In this document: positions 9,430 through 18,724 of the stretch, one piece after another
How the letters are laid out: each line of letters begins with the position of its first letter
How positions within the stretch are numbered: the first letter of the stretch is position 1
Source of the DNA: CAYFLR01 sp964343805
GTDB taxonomy: Bacteria > Bdellovibrionota_B > Oligoflexia > CAYFLR01
Assembly (NCBI GenBank): GCA_964343805.1
Contig: CAYFLR010000015.1
Location: 1-64,000 of the forward strand
Direction of reading: 5' to 3'
DNA: 64,000 nucleotides
Program-made: the position numbers and the translations under genes
The notes under the pieces: model-generated
Database searches by the model: none
Seen by the model: only the letters and a program-made list of their open reading frames with translations
What the model was told of the DNA's origin: nothing

Positions 9430-10565
9430 GAGTTACTATTTCCAAGGGATTGAAAAGCCCGTTTTAAATCCCGTTTAAGATCTTCGGCATCTTCAAAGCC
9501 AAAGCAAAGCCTCACCAGGCTCTCATCTAATCCCATCTCTTGCTTCTCTTCCTCACTCATAGAGGCATGGCTTCCTGAATAAGGCTGAGCAACCATGGAG
9601 GTGACACAGGCCATTCCCGTTCCTGAATCAAAAAGCTCAAGGGCTTTCATAAACTGTGGATATTTATCTTTGCATTCTTCAGCTAAGGAGAAAAAGAGAA
9701 TTCCTCCATAACCTTCCAGTTGATTTCCATCCACTTCAGGGTAATAGATTTTTTCCACCTCAGGTATATCTTTTAGAAAAGTAACCATCTCTTTGGTCAC
9801 CCTCTCATGCTCCTTCATTCGTAAAGGAAAAGTCTGGAGACTTCTACGAAGAAGCCAGGCACTATGGGGATCAAGAATAGATCCGGTATAAAACCGCTCT
9901 TCAAAGAGGCGATCATACAGCTCTTGATCATCAACTAGTATAAGCCCGCCCATCACATCACTATGTCCTGAAAAATATTTAGTGGCACTGTGTAAGGAGA
10001 TATGGGCTCCCAGCTGTAAGGGTTTTTGAAACAAAGGGGTGGCCCAGGTGTTGTCTACTACGATTTTGGCGTCAGGAGATTTTTCTTTAACCACTGATGC
10101 CACTTTTGAAATATCCACTGACTGGAGATAGGGATTAGTGGGAGTTTCGAAAAAGACCATCTTCAAATCTGCAGGTAAGGCATCCAGTTGCTCAGGCACT
10201 GAAAGATTCGCCACATGCAATTCAAGATTGAGACGATCACTAAACCGTTGAAAAAGTTTGAAGCTACATCCATAGACTAGACTATTTACGGCAATTTTAT
10301 CGCCTGGTTTCAACAGGGATAACACCACAGATATAGCACTCATTCCTGTGGTCACAGATAGACAGTGTTCCGCTCCCGCTAAATTAGCAATGGCTAGTTC
10401 TAGCTCAGAGGAGTTGGGGTTACTTTTCCGGGTATAGAAGTAAGGAGAATCAGAACGAAAGGCACTGTTTTGAAATAGAGGAGTGACCACAGCACTGGCA
10501 TCACGGCAATCCACTTTGGTATGAAGTAGTTCAGTGACCTTACTCAACTTAGATTTAGAACTCAT
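9426..10565 (-). CDS. Cys/Met metabolism PLP-dependent enzyme (cystathionine gamma-synthase / methionine gamma-lyase family)
   Basis: A 379-residue full-length member of the trans-sulfuration PLP family. Visible features are YTRKSNPN (substrate/cofactor loop), TTGMSAISVVL (phosphate site), FFETPTNPYLQ, VVDNTWATP (Asp holding the pyridine nitrogen) and HSATKYFSGHSD with the Schiff-base lysine. The C-terminus has the usual LVRLCFGFEDAEDLKRDL. The family performs beta- and gamma-eliminations and replacements on Cys, homoserine esters or Met. Gamma-lyase activity would yield a 2-oxo acid, which the adjacent IorAB-like enzyme could convert to an acyl-CoA starter. That coupling is inferred from neighbourhood only. 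It follows the AmrS-like gene after 11 bases. Confidence 0.9.
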   Translation of the reverse strand: MSSKSKLSKVTELLHTKVDCRDASAVVTPLFQNSAFRSDSPYFYTRKSNPNSSELELAIANLAGAEHCLSVTTGMSAISVVLSLLKPGDKIAVNSLVYGCSFKLFQRFSDRLNLELHVANLSVPEQLDALPADLKMVFFETPTNPYLQSVDISKVASVVKEKSPDAKIVVDNTWATPLFQKPLQLGAHISLHSATKYFSGHSDVMGGLILVDDQELYDRLFEERFYTGSILDPHSAWLLRRSLQTFPLRMKEHERVTKEMVTFLKDIPEVEKIYYPEVDGNQLEGYGGILFFSLAEECKDKYPQFMKALELFDSGTGMACVTSMVAQPYSGSHASMSEEEKQEMGLDESLVRLCFGFEDAEDLKRDLKRAFQSLGNSNS

Positions 10566-10576
10566 AGCACCCCCCT

Positions 10577-11931
10577 TTAGAGGCTCACTGGAAAATGGGC
10601 TCGATCGAGTACAGGAAAGATATTTAAGGAACTGTTTTGGTCAGAGGTGATCTGGACCCCTGTTTCAGACTGAGAGGAGCGCGCCACAATAATACGAGTT
10701 ACACCTTCACCCAGACGGTAGAGACGAATCTTTCCCTCTGGATTGTGTTGCACCTGAATATTCACTGGCTGATTGGGATCTCCTTGCAATTCAACATGAA
10801 CACTTTTAACTTCCTCAGTCCATTCAAATGAGGATTTATTCTCTATGTTAGATAGATCAGAGCAGGCCTCTTGCTGATCGGTATAATGGGGATCCACAAT
10901 TAGAGAGGGCTTTCCACAATTCTTGCAGTTTCCTTCTAAGTCGATACCTGTTGTTCTAGCACTGAGCCCATATCTTTCCACTTGAGTATGACCACACTCA
11001 TTACAATAACTGTCACTCACCCCTTCTTCGTAGACATTTCCAAGGTAACAATTCTTAATTCCCATAGAGAGAGCTAAATCTCTTGCCTGTATAAGGGTGG
11101 AAATGGGAGTTCTTGGAACATTTAGGTATTTATAAGCGGGATGAAAAGCCACAAAGTGAAGTGGGACTTCTGGGCTTAATTCTTTGAGAACCCACTCGAT
11201 GGTCTTACGGATATCTTCCATCTTATCATTCAGCCCAGTGACTACTAATTGGCTTAACTCAAGATGTTTACCGCTGTGGAATACTTGTTTAATTCTCTCT
11301 AAAACTGGCTCTAGTTTTCCTTTGGTTATTTTTGAATAGAAAGAAGAGTCTAAAGACTTCAAAGATATGCTAAATATATCTATCAGATTCAACAATTCAT
11401 CAACAGGTTCTTTTTCAATATAAAACGCTGATTTATATAGAGTTTTTACCCCTGCTGCATGGGCTTTTTTAGAAGCATCCATAACAAATTCATGCCATAC
11501 CACCGGGTCATTATAGGTCCAAGAAATCACCCCAATATTGTTCTTGGTAGCCATCTCTATGACTCTTTCCGGNNNNNNNNNNTGTATGTTTTTACCACCT
11601 GATCTTGCAGATGTTTAATTTGTGAGGTTTCCCAATTTTGACAGAAGTCACAGGCCATCATACAACCCACATTACCTAGACTTAAGATTCGACTCCCTGG
11701 TCTATAGTGATAAACAGCTTCAGTCTCTATAATCTCTTCAGTAGCCGCTACTGACTTACCATAGTTAAAGGTGTAATATTGACCATCTACATTTCCTCTG
11801 ACACCACAAAAACCGGTCTGGCCTGGTTTTGTATTACAATGACGAGGGCATAGCTTACAAATAACTTTATTCCCTTGTTCTTCCTTCTGCCAAAAGGCTG
11901 CCTGTTTACTAAGGCAACGCCAGTTTCGCAT
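10577..11931 (-). CDS. AmmeMemoRadiSam-type radical SAM enzyme (AmrS-like)
   Basis: The gene is split by a 10-N gap (11573-11582) that breaks the frame; the two halves join naturally around KTY...KNNIGVISWTYNDPVVWHEF. I place the start at ATG 11931 because AGAAGGAG lies just upstream. The N-terminal half has the family's first cysteine group (CKLCPRHC, GFCGVRG) and the cluster motif NVGCMMACDFCQNWE (CxxxCxxC). The C-terminal half has the AmrS region DSYCNECGHTQVERYG and another cysteine pair (NCKNCGKP), plus a longer-than-usual beta-rich tail. AmrS proteins normally occur with AMMECR1- and MEMO-like partners, but none is encoded nearby. Its place between IorB and the PLP enzyme suggests a role in this pathway; the reaction is unknown. 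Confidence 0.85.
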
Positions 11932-11947
11932 AACCCGACTCCTTCTC

Positions 11948-12538
11948 TCAGTTCTCAACTGTAAGTTTTTCTCGGACAGATCTATTCAACGAAATACCAT
12001 TCAAAAAGACTTTTGTAAATTCATCTTTCTGAAAGGGCAGTGATCCTTGAGTAAAAACATAACATAGCATGTCATAGTTCATCATTCTAGGATCATCATA
12101 TTTTTTTATCGCTCTCAGAGTAAAGTCATCCAATACAGCCTGTTTCCCTAAGTTCCTTAATTGCTTTAGGGGATCAGGTATCTTCTTTGCTGTACGCTCT
12201 GAAAGAATGGGCTCCGTTCTCGTATTAACATAAACAAGGCTCTCTTCCCCCATGAGATGAACAAACCTCAATGTTTCAGATGGCTCAAATCCTATTAAAA
12301 CGTCTAAATTACCAGCTAAAACCTCCGGTGAATAGTGCAAATATTGAGGGTCAGCAATAGTAAAAATTCTTAATTGGGCGTGTATTGATCCAAGGGTTTG
12401 AGCCCCTCCTTTGAAAACAGAGCCTTGACATTTCATACCCTTTTCAAAGCATAGCTGCTGAATCCATTTGGCAGCACTTAAAACCCCTTGCCCACCGATA
12501 CCAGCAATTATAAGATTGAGGGAATTACCCGTTCTCAT
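11948..12538 (-). CDS. iorB: Indolepyruvate:ferredoxin oxidoreductase beta-like subunit
   Basis: The start is taken as ATG 12538, overlapping the end of iorA, because the sequence from there (NLIIAGIGGQGVLSAAKWIQ) is the conserved N-terminus of the gamma domain of 2-oxoacid:ferredoxin oxidoreductases. The protein is about 196 residues; KCQGSVFKGGAQTLGSIHAQLRI and IGFEPSETLRFVHLM also match IorB. With IorA it should oxidatively decarboxylate an aryl or branched 2-oxo acid to the acyl-CoA, passing electrons to ferredoxin. Placing it inside a lipid synthase cluster suggests it supplies an unusual starter acyl-CoA. It is followed 16 bases later by the AmrS-like gene. Confidence 0.87.
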   Translation of the reverse strand: MRTGNSLNLIIAGIGGQGVLSAAKWIQQLCFEKGMKCQGSVFKGGAQTLGSIHAQLRIFTIADPQYLHYSPEVLAGNLDVLIGFEPSETLRFVHLMGEESLVYVNTRTEPILSERTAKKIPDPLKQLRNLGKQAVLDDFTLRAIKKYDDPRMMNYDMLCYVFTQGSLPFQKDEFTKVFLNGISLNRSVREKLTVEN

Positions 12539-14317
12539 GGTCCCTCCTAATTTGAATGGCTTCATGAGTGCAAATCTCACGACACACTCCACACCGAGCG
12601 CACCTTAAATCATCAATTTGGAAATCTTCATTTTCTAATTTCAAAATCGCCGGACATTGCAACTTTATATAGCAATCATTGCAATCTCCACAGCGAGCCG
12701 GATTTATATAGTAGGTTTTCACATCCCTTTCTATCTCTGTCTCTATTGAAGGTCTTCTCGCACACTCTCCCTCAAGCCAAATCACCCTGACGCCCTTTTG
12801 ATCTAGCTGATCTTCTAATTTTTGCTCAAATTCATTGGGATTCAGAGCTGAAGCAAAGATAACCTGATCAACCCCTATAGAGTTTAACAGGTTTTTCACA
12901 TTCACTTTTTTATGGGTAGTGGGAGACTCTTGATGTCCGGTCATGGCCACATACCCATTATCAAAGACAATATGGAGAAAGTTGAGTTGGTTTATAACGG
13001 CACTTTGCAAAGAGGTAAGACCTGCATGAAAAAAGGAGCCCTCACCCCCGGTAGAAATAACTAACTGCTTTTTTAAAATCTGACTCATGCCCTGGGAGAT
13101 TCCGATTCCCGAATTCATACACATCAGCCAGTCCGCCCTATGAGGAGGGAGGGAGGAGCAGCCAATATCCCCACCCACAATCACATCCATCCCACCAGTA
13201 ACCTTTTCTATACTGAAAAAAGCTGNNNNNNNNNNNNNNNNNNNNNNNNNNNNNCAAGCGTTCCAGAACTTCAACCTCTATAGGTTTTGGAGAACATGCG
13301 TTTTTCGGCTGATGAGGTGGCAACTGCTTAAGATATTCATAAACGAATTCAAGTTTCATCTCTCCATAAGCAGGAAAAATGTCCTTACCGTGGATTTCTA
13401 TATCAAGCTCATTCCATAAATGCATTTTCACCTGCATTTCCAAAAAGCCATCTTGATCTTCAATGATGATCAACTTTTCTTTGCCCTCTACCAAATCGAC
13501 AATTTGTTCCCTCGGCAGAGGATAAACCCGCCCCACCTTAGCAAGATGAAAATGATCTTCTAATTGCAGCTGTTTTATTGATTCAAAGGCATGATTAAAA
13601 CAGAGGCCCCGAGTTAAAATGGCTGTGGATGCCTCATTGTTGAAAAAGGTTTCAAATGCCTGGTCTTGCTTTGCAATCTCCCTCATTTTTGCCAGCAATT
13701 TCTGATGATTATTGATAGCTTTTTGCCCCACATTCACATAGCGAGCTTCTTCCTTTTCAAAATAAAAGTCTCTTTGAGGAACACTTATGGATGAGAGATC
13801 AGGCATTTCTACAAAGTCCATGTTAAAGCAAAGGCGTGTGGGTAGGAAAATAAAAACGGGCACCTGATACTTTTCAGAGAGGGCGTAGGCCTCTAGGACA
13901 TCTTGGTAGATCCCTCGAACGGAGGTGGGTTGAAAATTCATCTGTGCTACATAGTGGTGAACATCCTCCTCACCGGTACTGCAGTTTGCACCAGGATCTG
14001 TACCTACCACCACTACCATACCACCTTTAACCCCGGTATATCCGACATAATTCAAAGGATCAGCAGCAATATTGACCCCCACATGCTTCATCACGACTAA
14101 ACTTCGAGCCCCACAAAAACTGGCACCTGCAGCCGCCCGGGCCGCAATGTGTTCATTAAGGGCATCGTACTACAGGAAGGTTATACTCAGCTTTCAACTT
14201 CTTATAAAAGGGTTCCACTTGATTTACCGGAGAGCCCGGATAATGGCTAAAGTAATCTACGCCCGCCACCACCGCCGCCGCGGCCACTACTTCATTTCCA
14301 GTTAAAAGCCTATTCAT
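12525..14317 (-). CDS. iorA: Indolepyruvate:ferredoxin oxidoreductase alpha-like subunit (frameshift and gap)
   Basis: Start at ATG 14317; the first residues MNRLLTGNEVVAAAAVVAGV and SHYPGSPVNQVE are the typical IorA N-terminus. An apparent frameshift near 14165-14170 interrupts the frame, after which ALNEHIAARAAAGASFCGAR continues. A 29-N gap (13226-13254) breaks the frame again before the thiamine-diphosphate domain (GGDIGCSSLPP, STGGEGSFFHAGL). The C-terminus has two 4Fe-4S ferredoxin motifs (CGDCNDCYIKLQCPAI and CARCGVCREICTHEAI). Reassembled length is about 597 codons, normal for the family. The start overlaps the end of the RND exporter gene (ATGA) and the end overlaps iorB. Whether the frameshift is real or an assembly fault cannot be settled here. 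Confidence 0.82.
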
Positions 14318-16412
14318 GTTTTTCCATCTCCGTTTTTAATAGGGAGCCATCGATGAGCAATAATGGGCAACAAAGTAAGATCTGCTACTAATGCAATAAT
14401 TAAGACGAGAGCGCAGGTTAAACAAAACCAATACTCAAAATAATAGAAGTGGTCATCATTCCATTTCCTAATTCTAATAATGGGGCCTTTGATCTCACTA
14501 GACGAAACAGCACATGAATACTGTCATCCACCACCAGACCCAAACAGACGACTGCTGTCATTGCGGTAACCACATTTAAATCAATCGACCCCCATACATA
14601 AAACAGGATCAGGGTCAGAAGAGGGAGAGTATTTACATAGAGTGCTAAGGCAGTGAATCTCCAAGAGTGGGTCAAAAAATAAAATAGGAGCAGAATGACT
14701 AAAGCCGAAAAGGAGAGGGATTTAATGAGTGAACGGGCCACCTGTTCATTAATGGAGTCATAGAGTAACACTAAGCCCGCAAAAGAGTAACGACAGCGAT
14801 CATTATATTTTTTCAATATAGGAAGTGCTCCATTATAAAAAGGTTTAGCAGAATCAGCATCATCCAGCCTCACCTCTATTTTATAAGCCTCTCCCCCGGA
14901 ACTCCGATAGGGATTACCCGTTTCGATAAATGTCCACATGGAGGGGGGTAGTTGATGCTTTTTTATATAATCAATCCCCTCTTTAATGGACCCAATGCGA
15001 ACTACCATAGGAAGATGCTCTAGTTCATCAACGATGTCAGCAACTACCAAAGGAAGATCATTCACCGGTAACTTGACTCCCGCTGGAAAATTGAAGGTTC
15101 CATGGGTCTCAATTAAGATTTCCACCGTCAATTGGGATCCAAATTGACGATTAAATTGCTGATGGTTTTTATAAAAGGCATCCCCATGAGGAAAAAAGTC
15201 ATTGGCATGACTACGAAATGAGAGCTGTCCGATTAAAAACATCCCACCAATGCCGGCCAAAATAAGTAACACTGACACTCCTCTGGCCCGCCTAAAAAGG
15301 GTCTTTGTTAAACCAGCGAAAAAGTGATGCTTGGAATGTTGTTTGATATTTTTCATGGTCCAAGGAAGAAGTGCTGGGACCAGCATATAAGTAAAGGCAA
15401 AAGAGACCAAAGTCGAAATAGCAGTAATACGTCCAAACTGCCAAATGGCATCCGTGGCATTAAAATAGAAAGAAAAAAAAGCTATGGCTGTGGTTGCTGA
15501 AGTCAGAAAGGAGGGAATAAAATACCGTTCAAAAGTAATTTTCACAGCCTCCATAGCATCATCCATTTCTCGTAAACAAGACCGATAACCGGTTAACAGA
15601 TGAATCCCATCAGAGAGTGAGAGCACCAAAACGATGGGAAACACCAAGACAGTGATTAAGTTAATTTGATTGTTAAAAAAGGAGATAAAGAAAAGACCGG
15701 GTATAAGACCACTTCCCAGCACTGCCACCAACATGAAGAGTGCAGAAAAATTGCGAAAAACGAGCCATAGTACTCCTACCGACATGGCCAAAATCAGGAT
15801 AGTAAGCCATATTAAATCCTGGGTAATGGCATTGGTTACAGAATCTTGAATGTGAAAGGAGCTGATGGCATGAATTGATTTTATGCCATTGTATTTTTTA
15901 CCGATTAAAGCATCAAATTCATCCACATTCACCGAACCAGGAGGAGTAAAATCATAGAGGAAAGATGAAACTTCCTTTCCCACCATTTTACTCATAAAAG
16001 GCAGTTTTCTTACTTTTTCTAGGGTGGTGTAAATGGGATCGTAAGGATTCCAAACAACCAGAGGAGACGCATCTAAAATGGTATGTAAAGATAAAATACC
16101 TAAGCTATCTGTTTTAAAATGACTTTGAAGTGCATAAGAGAGAGATTGAAGACCGACTATCACCTCTCTGGTAGGAGTGCTTTCAGGAATAATATGCAAT
16201 TGAATACCAGCGGCATGACCAAAGAGCTTTTCAATTTTTTGCTGATTTTTCCAGAGCGGATCATCTTTCAAATCAAACTCGGACATGGATCCATCAATTT
16301 TGGGTGGCTTAGTAAAAATTATCATCAGGCAGAGCAGAAAAACTGCGACACTCAATAATTTTAGGCGATGAACAATGAGTCCATTATAAAATCGAGGCAG
16401 AGAAAAGTTCAT
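14314..16412 (-). CDS. RND/MMPL-family predicted exporter (C-terminal frameshift)
   Basis: The frame from ATG 16412 encodes 664 residues of an RND-type exporter with two blocks of membrane segments and two large periplasmic loops: TM1 (LLSVAVFLLCLMIIF), a loop from residue 35, a TM bundle with VLSLSDGIHLLTGYR, a second TM group and a terminal bundle with GLVVDDSIHVLFRLVR. It stops abruptly at 14418 after SIILSIGFV. In another frame the expected ending continues (LTCALVLIIALVADLTLLP) to a TGA at 14314 that overlaps iorA. Roughly 15 residues of the usual helix also seem missing, so a small deletion plus a frameshift, real or from assembly, lies at about 14415-14420. Exporters of this type sit in aryl-polyene and other lipid clusters; here it probably moves the lipid product across the inner membrane. 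Confidence 0.82.
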
Positions 16413-17546
16413 TTATACTTTTTCAGTGAATTTTAATTTTATAAATTCTGGTGGAGGCAATTTTAAGCCATTAGGAACAATTCGTCCAGCTGCAATGATG
16501 TTTCCTCCTCCGACACTAGAGTGATGACCATAAGCCACCCCTAACAAAGCCTGTTTTGAATCTACAAAACCCTCATCGGTAGGTATCACGATGTTTTCTT
16601 GATCCAACCGGATATCACAGTTGATCACCGCCATCACCGCGCTATTTCGACCGAACACTGAAAACTGATAAGGACCATGAATCAGATAAACCTGTTCATA
16701 AGTTAAACAGAGATGCACATGATTCTTATTGGAAATATGATTTTGCCTACCGATCACTGAATAGGTCACCGAAGATTGGTCTTCTAGGATGGTACCTCTC
16801 CCAATATGGGAAAACCGAACCACACAGTGAGCTCCGATAAATACATTGTCCTCAATGATGGATCCTTCAATGACTGCTGTGGGATGGATTTGGCAGTTTT
16901 TCCCCTTCTTATTTAGGAATTTTAAACCAAAAAAATAGAACTTACCAAAGGGAGAGAAGTACTTCTGGAAAAAGGTATCACTCATTTTTTTACGATAAGG
17001 AACGGATCGCATAAAATTGAGGGCTAAATTCAATTGCAGTAAGTGAAAAGGAGATGCCACCCGCCCGATAAAGGTATCACATTGATCATAGCGCAATCCT
17101 TCATCACGAACAATTTGGGGAGGGACTGGATAATGAGTTGGAAAGAGTTGCTGGGAGATAACCTGAGGTTGAAACTCCTTGCTTCCCTGTTTAACAAAGA
17201 AGAAATCAAAGAGGAGAATGTCATCGGTCTGATCTTTGGTTTGTAAGATAAAACGTTCATTAAAAGGGTTAGGGGCTAATGCCATCTGTAAAGAACCAGA
17301 GGCACCCTGTATATTTTTTTGAACCTCTTCGAGAAAGGAGGGGGTGAACAGCAGATCTTCATTAAAAAGAATATAATCGGAGTCTGAGATTTCACTCTCA
17401 CTAGAAATATCTATCACCTCACCACCTAGGGATCGGATCAACTTATTCTGATAGTGAGCTAAAGGTTCCCCTAAAACAGGAACCTCACCAATGGACTCTC
17501 CAAAAGAATGGAGTTTTGTATCCTTTTTTAGCCGGTAGAAGTACAT
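16413..17546 (-). CDS. Left-handed beta-helix (hexapeptide repeat) protein, nucleotidyl/acyltransferase-like
   Basis: A 377-residue protein placed directly against the exporter gene. Residues 1-200 resemble a degenerate sugar-nucleotidyltransferase-like domain (VPVLGEPLAHYQNKLIRSLG, then DYILFNEDLLFTPSFLEEV). From about residue 215 hexapeptide-type turns form a left-handed beta-helix (CQIHPTAVIEGSIIEDNVFI, GAHCVV..SHIGRGTILED), ending in GHHSSVGGGNIIAAGRIVPN. The overall plan is GlmU-like, but the N-terminal nucleotide loop is not clearly intact. It could be an acyl or acetyl transferase acting on a polar head group, or a scaffold. The exact function is unknown. It follows the ACP gene after 2 bases, so it is part of the same operon. 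Confidence 0.72.
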   Translation of the reverse strand: MYFYRLKKDTKLHSFGESIGEVPVLGEPLAHYQNKLIRSLGGEVIDISSESEISDSDYILFNEDLLFTPSFLEEVQKNIQGASGSLQMALAPNPFNERFILQTKDQTDDILLFDFFFVKQGSKEFQPQVISQQLFPTHYPVPPQIVRDEGLRYDQCDTFIGRVASPFHLLQLNLALNFMRSVPYRKKMSDTFFQKYFSPFGKFYFFGLKFLNKKGKNCQIHPTAVIEGSIIEDNVFIGAHCVVRFSHIGRGTILEDQSSVTYSVIGRQNHISNKNHVHLCLTYEQVYLIHGPYQFSVFGRNSAVMAVINCDIRLDQENIVIPTDEGFVDSKQALLGVAYGHHSSVGGGNIIAAGRIVPNGLKLPPPEFIKLKFTEKV

Positions 17547-17548
17547 GA

Positions 17549-17944
17549 CTAGCTAGACAATTTTTGTTTTTTCATTACCAAGTTACAGATAGAGTGCACG
17601 GTAAATAGACGCGGGATTTGTTGAACGGTAAGTCCTTCCACAAACTTATCATCCCCCACCTCAGGCATCAACCGTTTGAGGGTCTTAACTCCCGCAGGAG
17701 TCAATACAGTATCCACTTCAAATTGTTCATCACCCGTTTCTTTACGAGCTTCTTGCTCGAATTCACCAATGGTAATTTGAATAGAAAATTTACGTTCTAG
17801 TTCATAAAGTAAATCTATTAAATCAATGGAATCAATATCGAGATCGTCAATTAAAGTGCTCTCCATAGAGATCTCATCTTCCTCTAAACCGCAAGAACTG
17901 GTAAGGCAGGCTGAAACTCCCTTATACACTTGTTCTAATTCCAT
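17549..17944 (-). CDS. Acyl carrier protein, extended
   Basis: A 131-residue acyl carrier protein. The phosphopantetheine site is Ser39 in DDLDIDSIDLIDLLYELE, and acidic helices surround it. It is longer than a standard ACP (about 80 residues) because of an inserted segment (ARKETGDEQFEVDTVLTPAG) and a tail with TVHSICNLVMKK; similar stretched ACPs occur in type II secondary lipid clusters. It would carry the growing chain for the KS/CLF, FabG-like and FabZ-like enzymes encoded next to it. It lies 15 bases after the FabG-like gene and 2 bases before the beta-helix gene. No phosphopantetheinyl transferase is encoded in the window, so activation must come from elsewhere. Confidence 0.88.
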   Translation of the reverse strand: MELEQVYKGVSACLTSSCGLEEDEISMESTLIDDLDIDSIDLIDLLYELERKFSIQITIGEFEQEARKETGDEQFEVDTVLTPAGVKTLKRLMPEVGDDKFVEGLTVQQIPRLFTVHSICNLVMKKQKLSS

Positions 17945-17959
17945 TCCCCCTCCAAAAAA

Positions 17960-18721
17960 TCAAATTGTAATACCACCATCAACCTGGAGGACTTGCCCTG
18001 TTATAAAAGCCGCCGTCTGGTCTGAAGCTAAAAACAGCACCGCTTTAGCTACTTCATCGGGTTCCCCTATCCGCTTTAAAGGGGTTTTTTCCAATACGTA
18101 GTCAGAGATTCTATTCAGCATTGGCTTACTCATTTTAGTATTTATAGTTCCAGGAGATACAGCATTTATCCGAATGCCCTTTTTCCCCATTTCCAATGCT
18201 GTAATCTGGGTTAACCGATTGACTGCCGCTTTGGCCGAAGCATAAGCAGCAACACCCCTTCCTAAGCGATAACCAACCACCGAAGAGATATTTACAATGG
18301 CGCCATGTTTAGCCCTTAACATAGGTTTTAATACAATTCGGTTCACTCTTGCAACAGCATTTAAATTTATGTTGATCATTTCATCCCAGGCCTCTTCTTC
18401 AGTAGCCAAAAAAGGCATCTCAAGACTCTTGCCCGCGTTGTTCACTAAAACATGAATTTGTCCAAACTTTTCAAGGACATCATCTATAGCCTTTTGGGTT
18501 GACTGCTCATTGGAAATGTCTCCTTCTACCGGATAACAAAGCTCCTTTGTAATCTTATTTTCTTCCATCCAACCAAAGAGCTCATTTAATTTTTCAATAT
18601 TTCCACGATAAAGAGGGACAACTTGAGCCCCTTCCTCCATAAATGCCTGGCAAATGGCCAAACCAATTCCACCATTGGGACCTGTGACGATCACAACTTT
18701 CTTCGCTAAACCCAAATCCAT
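17960..18721 (-). CDS. 3-oxoacyl-ACP reductase (FabG-like SDR)
   Basis: A 253-residue short-chain dehydrogenase with every family hallmark: the NADPH site GPNGGIGLAICQAF, NNAG (VLVNNAGKS), catalytic Ser in VNISSVVGY, catalytic YASAK, and the C-terminal FLASDQTAAFITGQVLQVDG that marks FabG-type enzymes. It would reduce beta-keto intermediates built on the neighbouring ACP. It sits 3 bases after the KS gene and 15 bases before the ACP gene. The first glycine loop reads GPNGGIG rather than the commoner GASRGIG, but the positions of the glycines are kept. Confidence 0.93.
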   Translation of the reverse strand: MDLGLAKKVVIVTGPNGGIGLAICQAFMEEGAQVVPLYRGNIEKLNELFGWMEENKITKELCYPVEGDISNEQSTQKAIDDVLEKFGQIHVLVNNAGKSLEMPFLATEEEAWDEMININLNAVARVNRIVLKPMLRAKHGAIVNISSVVGYRLGRGVAAYASAKAAVNRLTQITALEMGKKGIRINAVSPGTINTKMSKPMLNRISDYVLEKTPLKRIGEPDEVAKAVLFLASDQTAAFITGQVLQVDGGITI

Positions 18722-18724
18722 ATT

